Assembly (NCBI GenBank): GCA_018370615.1
Contig: JAGZAC010000145.1
Span: forward strand, 1 to 5,300
From: Clostridiales bacterium
GTDB lineage: Bacteria; Bacillota; Clostridia; Oscillospirales; CAG-272
Reading direction: 5' to 3'
Length of the DNA: 5,300 nucleotides
The position numbers and the translations under genes are program-made. Below are positions 3,664-5,300 of the stretch, one piece after another. A model generated the notes under the pieces. It saw nothing but the letters and a program-made list of their open reading frames with translations. It was not told where the DNA came from and searched no databases. Position 1 is the first letter of the stretch; every line of letters starts with the position of its first letter.

Positions 3664-5300
3664 ATGCGCTTTTTTACGAAGCTTCCAGAAGAAGTGGAAG
3701 CGATTCTCCTCCAAAGAGGAGCGAATCTAGATGAGCTGCTGTATTGTATTAAGGCGGATCTGGATGGGGAAGGCCTTTATTTGGATCTGTACCTTACGTT
3801 TGACCACAGTACCTTATATCTTATCAAGGGCTTGGGCGGGGTAGAGCGTGTTCGTTCCAACGGCTATCTCAGACCAACTTTTCAGTTCCAGGATTATGAA
3901 GAAATTCCACTGCCGTCCATTTTAAAGGCCTCCATGGAGCGGTTGGTAAACTCGGGACGGATGGTGCTTACCAATCGGGAGGGACAAGAGCGGCAGCTTT
4001 GTCGGTTTTCTATAGCCCTGTGCGACCCTTTCGAGAAATTTTGTGAGCGGTTGACCAATACCATCGATGGGGAACCAATTGACGACACCTATTTGTCGGA
4101 TCGTACGGCTTGTTGTCCGAAGTGCCATAATCCCTATCCCCAAAAGGACCGAAAAGTGTGTCCCTATTGTGCGAAGCGAGGGGCAGTGGCCTTACGGCTT
4201 CTCAAGCTTTATAGCCGGTTTAAAAAAGAAGCGGTTACCATTGCCGCCGCAGTGACCCTTACGGCTTTGTTTCAGATTTTGGCGCCTTTTTTAGGTTCTA
4301 AGCTGCTGTATGACGAAGTGCTGGATCCTGCCGGCGGAATGTATGGCCAGATTGCTTTAGTGGTGCTTTTGATTGTAGGGGTACGGATTATTTCTACTCT
4401 GCTTCAGAGCCTTTATGGTGTGGTGGTGTCCATCGCAACCCAAAAGGTAAATCAGAATCTTCGGGTGAATCTGCTGGATTCTATGCAGCGATTGTCCCTT
4501 TCCTACTTTACCTCTAAACAAACGGGCTCCCTTATGAGCCGGGTAGACAATGACGCCATGTATATCTACTCCTTCTTTGTGGATATGGTGCCTTATACCA
4601 TTGTGAACCTGGTGTCCATTGTTTGCCTTTTGATTGTGATGTTCCAAATCAACGTTTTGCTTACCGTCCTGCTGCTGGGGACCGTATTAGCCATAGGAGG
4701 CATTGTAATTTTGTTCGAGCGTCGGCAGGAGAAATTTTACCGCCGTCACCACATTGCGTATAAGGCGGCAAACTCGGTGGTCACCGACTCTCTGAATGGA
4801 CAGCGGGTGGTAAAAGCGTTTTCTAAGGAAGAGCAGGAAATTCAACGCTATGGACAACGTAGCCACAGCTTAGCAGATGTAACCAAGGGGATCGGAGACC
4901 GTAATGTGAAAAACTACAGCAAAATATGGCTAATCTACCGCGTATGTCAGACACTGCTGTTTGGTCTGGGAGCATTTTTTATTATCACTGGAGATTTCAC
5001 ATTAGGTTCTCTTACCGTACTGATTTCCTATGGCAATATGATTTTAGACAGTTTAGCGTTTTTTATGTTTACCAGCAACTATATGGCCCGGTGTGTGGAC
5101 GCAGGAGCCCGAATGTTTGAGATTTTGGATGCTGAACCTACCGTTGCGGAGCGGCAGAATCCCGTGCGGGTAAGGGAAATGAAGGGGCATATCCGCTTTG
5201 AAAGGGTTACGTTTGCGTATGAACCGGGCCGCCCCATTGTGAAAAACCTGACAATGGAAATTCAACCCGGCCAGTTTTTTGGGATTGTGGGAAAGACAGG
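3664..5300 (+). CDS. ABC exporter (permease plus ATPase) with N-terminal domain and zinc ribbon, 3' truncated by window
   Basis: Open from ATG 3664 to the window end: 545 full codons, no stop. The start has AAGGAGG at 3649-3655, 8 bases upstream. Residues 1-145 form a mostly alpha/beta N-terminal region that I do not recognise. A zinc ribbon follows, C151-x2-C154-x11-C166-x2-C169, with an extra C150. Next comes the type I exporter membrane domain with six helices, roughly 190-214, 229-256, 309-327, 329-351, 422-442 and 448-470. It has the typical LRVNLLDSMQRLSLSYF coupling region near 266-282, then TGSLMSRVDND (287-297) and VVKAFSKEE (382-390). The ATPase domain begins near 508 with HIRFERVTFAYE. 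The window stops inside Walker A, after GKT of the expected GKTGxGKST. This should be a half-transporter exporting a drug, lipid or peptide as a dimer, perhaps with a partner encoded downstream. Substrate is unknown. The upstream attenuator suggests inducible drug efflux. Confidence 0.93.
   Translation, partial: MRFFTKLPEEVEAILLQRGANLDELLYCIKADLDGEGLYLDLYLTFDHSTLYLIKGLGGVERVRSNGYLRPTFQFQDYEEIPLPSILKASMERLVNSGRMVLTNREGQERQLCRFSIALCDPFEKFCERLTNTIDGEPIDDTYLSDRTACCPKCHNPYPQKDRKVCPYCAKRGAVALRLLKLYSRFKKEAVTIAAAVTLTALFQILAPFLGSKLLYDEVLDPAGGMYGQIALVVLLIVGVRIISTLLQSLYGVVVSIATQKVNQNLRVNLLDSMQRLSLSYFTSKQTGSLMSRVDNDAMYIYSFFVDMVPYTIVNLVSIVCLLIVMFQINVLLTVLLLGTVLAIGGIVILFERRQEKFYRRHHIAYKAANSVVTDSLNGQRVVKAFSKEEQEIQRYGQRSHSLADVTKGIGDRNVKNYSKIWLIYRVCQTLLFGLGAFFIITGDFTLGSLTVLISYGNMILDSLAFFMFTSNYMARCVDAGARMFEILDAEPTVAERQNPVRVREMKGHIRFERVTFAYEPGRPIVKNLTMEIQPGQFFGIVGKT

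Noticed and set aside
3421..3714. Minus-strand open frame of 97 codons across the attenuator and exporter start
   Set aside because: It overlaps the well-supported exporter start and the terminator. No ribosome binding site or domain is seen.

Overview
This window looks like a chromosomal stretch from a Gram-positive Clostridia-type bacterium, probably from the Oscillospiraceae/Ruminococcaceae neighbourhood. That is inferred from strong AAGGAGG-type ribosome binding sites, short A/T-rich promoters beside coding DNA of intermediate G+C, many intrinsic terminators, a CxxC-type MnmA, a DUF378 membrane protein and a zinc-ribbon ABC exporter. Species cannot be assigned from sequence reading alone. 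No mobile element, CRISPR array, tRNA or rRNA was seen.

Left part (1-1551, + strand): the C-terminal end of a DeoR/GlpR-type sugar-responsive repressor is followed, without a visible terminator, by a complete iron-dependent alcohol dehydrogenase (378 aa, PduQ/EutG-like). A clear intrinsic terminator closes this unit. Middle part (1596-2950): mnmA (tRNA U34 2-thiolation) and a small two-helix DUF378 membrane protein on the opposite strand converge on one terminator that appears to serve both.

Right part (2951-5300): an intergenic region of about 700 bases precedes a large ABC exporter gene that runs off the window. The exporter has an uncharacterised N-terminal domain of about 145 residues, a four-cysteine zinc ribbon, six membrane helices and the start of an ATPase domain. 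The window ends inside its Walker A motif.

The most interesting element is the leader in front of the exporter. A good extended -10 promoter (3170-3198) drives a transcript with a 34-codon ORF preceded by an excellent Shine-Dalgarno sequence (3278-3382). A terminator hairpin (3438-3502) follows, and no convincing second promoter lies before the exporter. Four segments can pair in mutually exclusive ways. Segment 1 (3268-3277, SD/start of the small ORF) pairs with segment 2 (3350-3359). Segment 2 extended (3355-3367, inside the small ORF) pairs with segment 3 (3434-3447). Segment 3 (3438-3447) pairs with segment 4 (3490-3500) to form the terminator. This is the architecture of ribosome-mediated transcription attenuation, as known for bmrB-bmrCD and other antibiotic-responsive resistance genes. 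I infer that the exporter is induced when ribosomes stall early in the leader peptide. All pairings were found by hand and have not been folded computationally.
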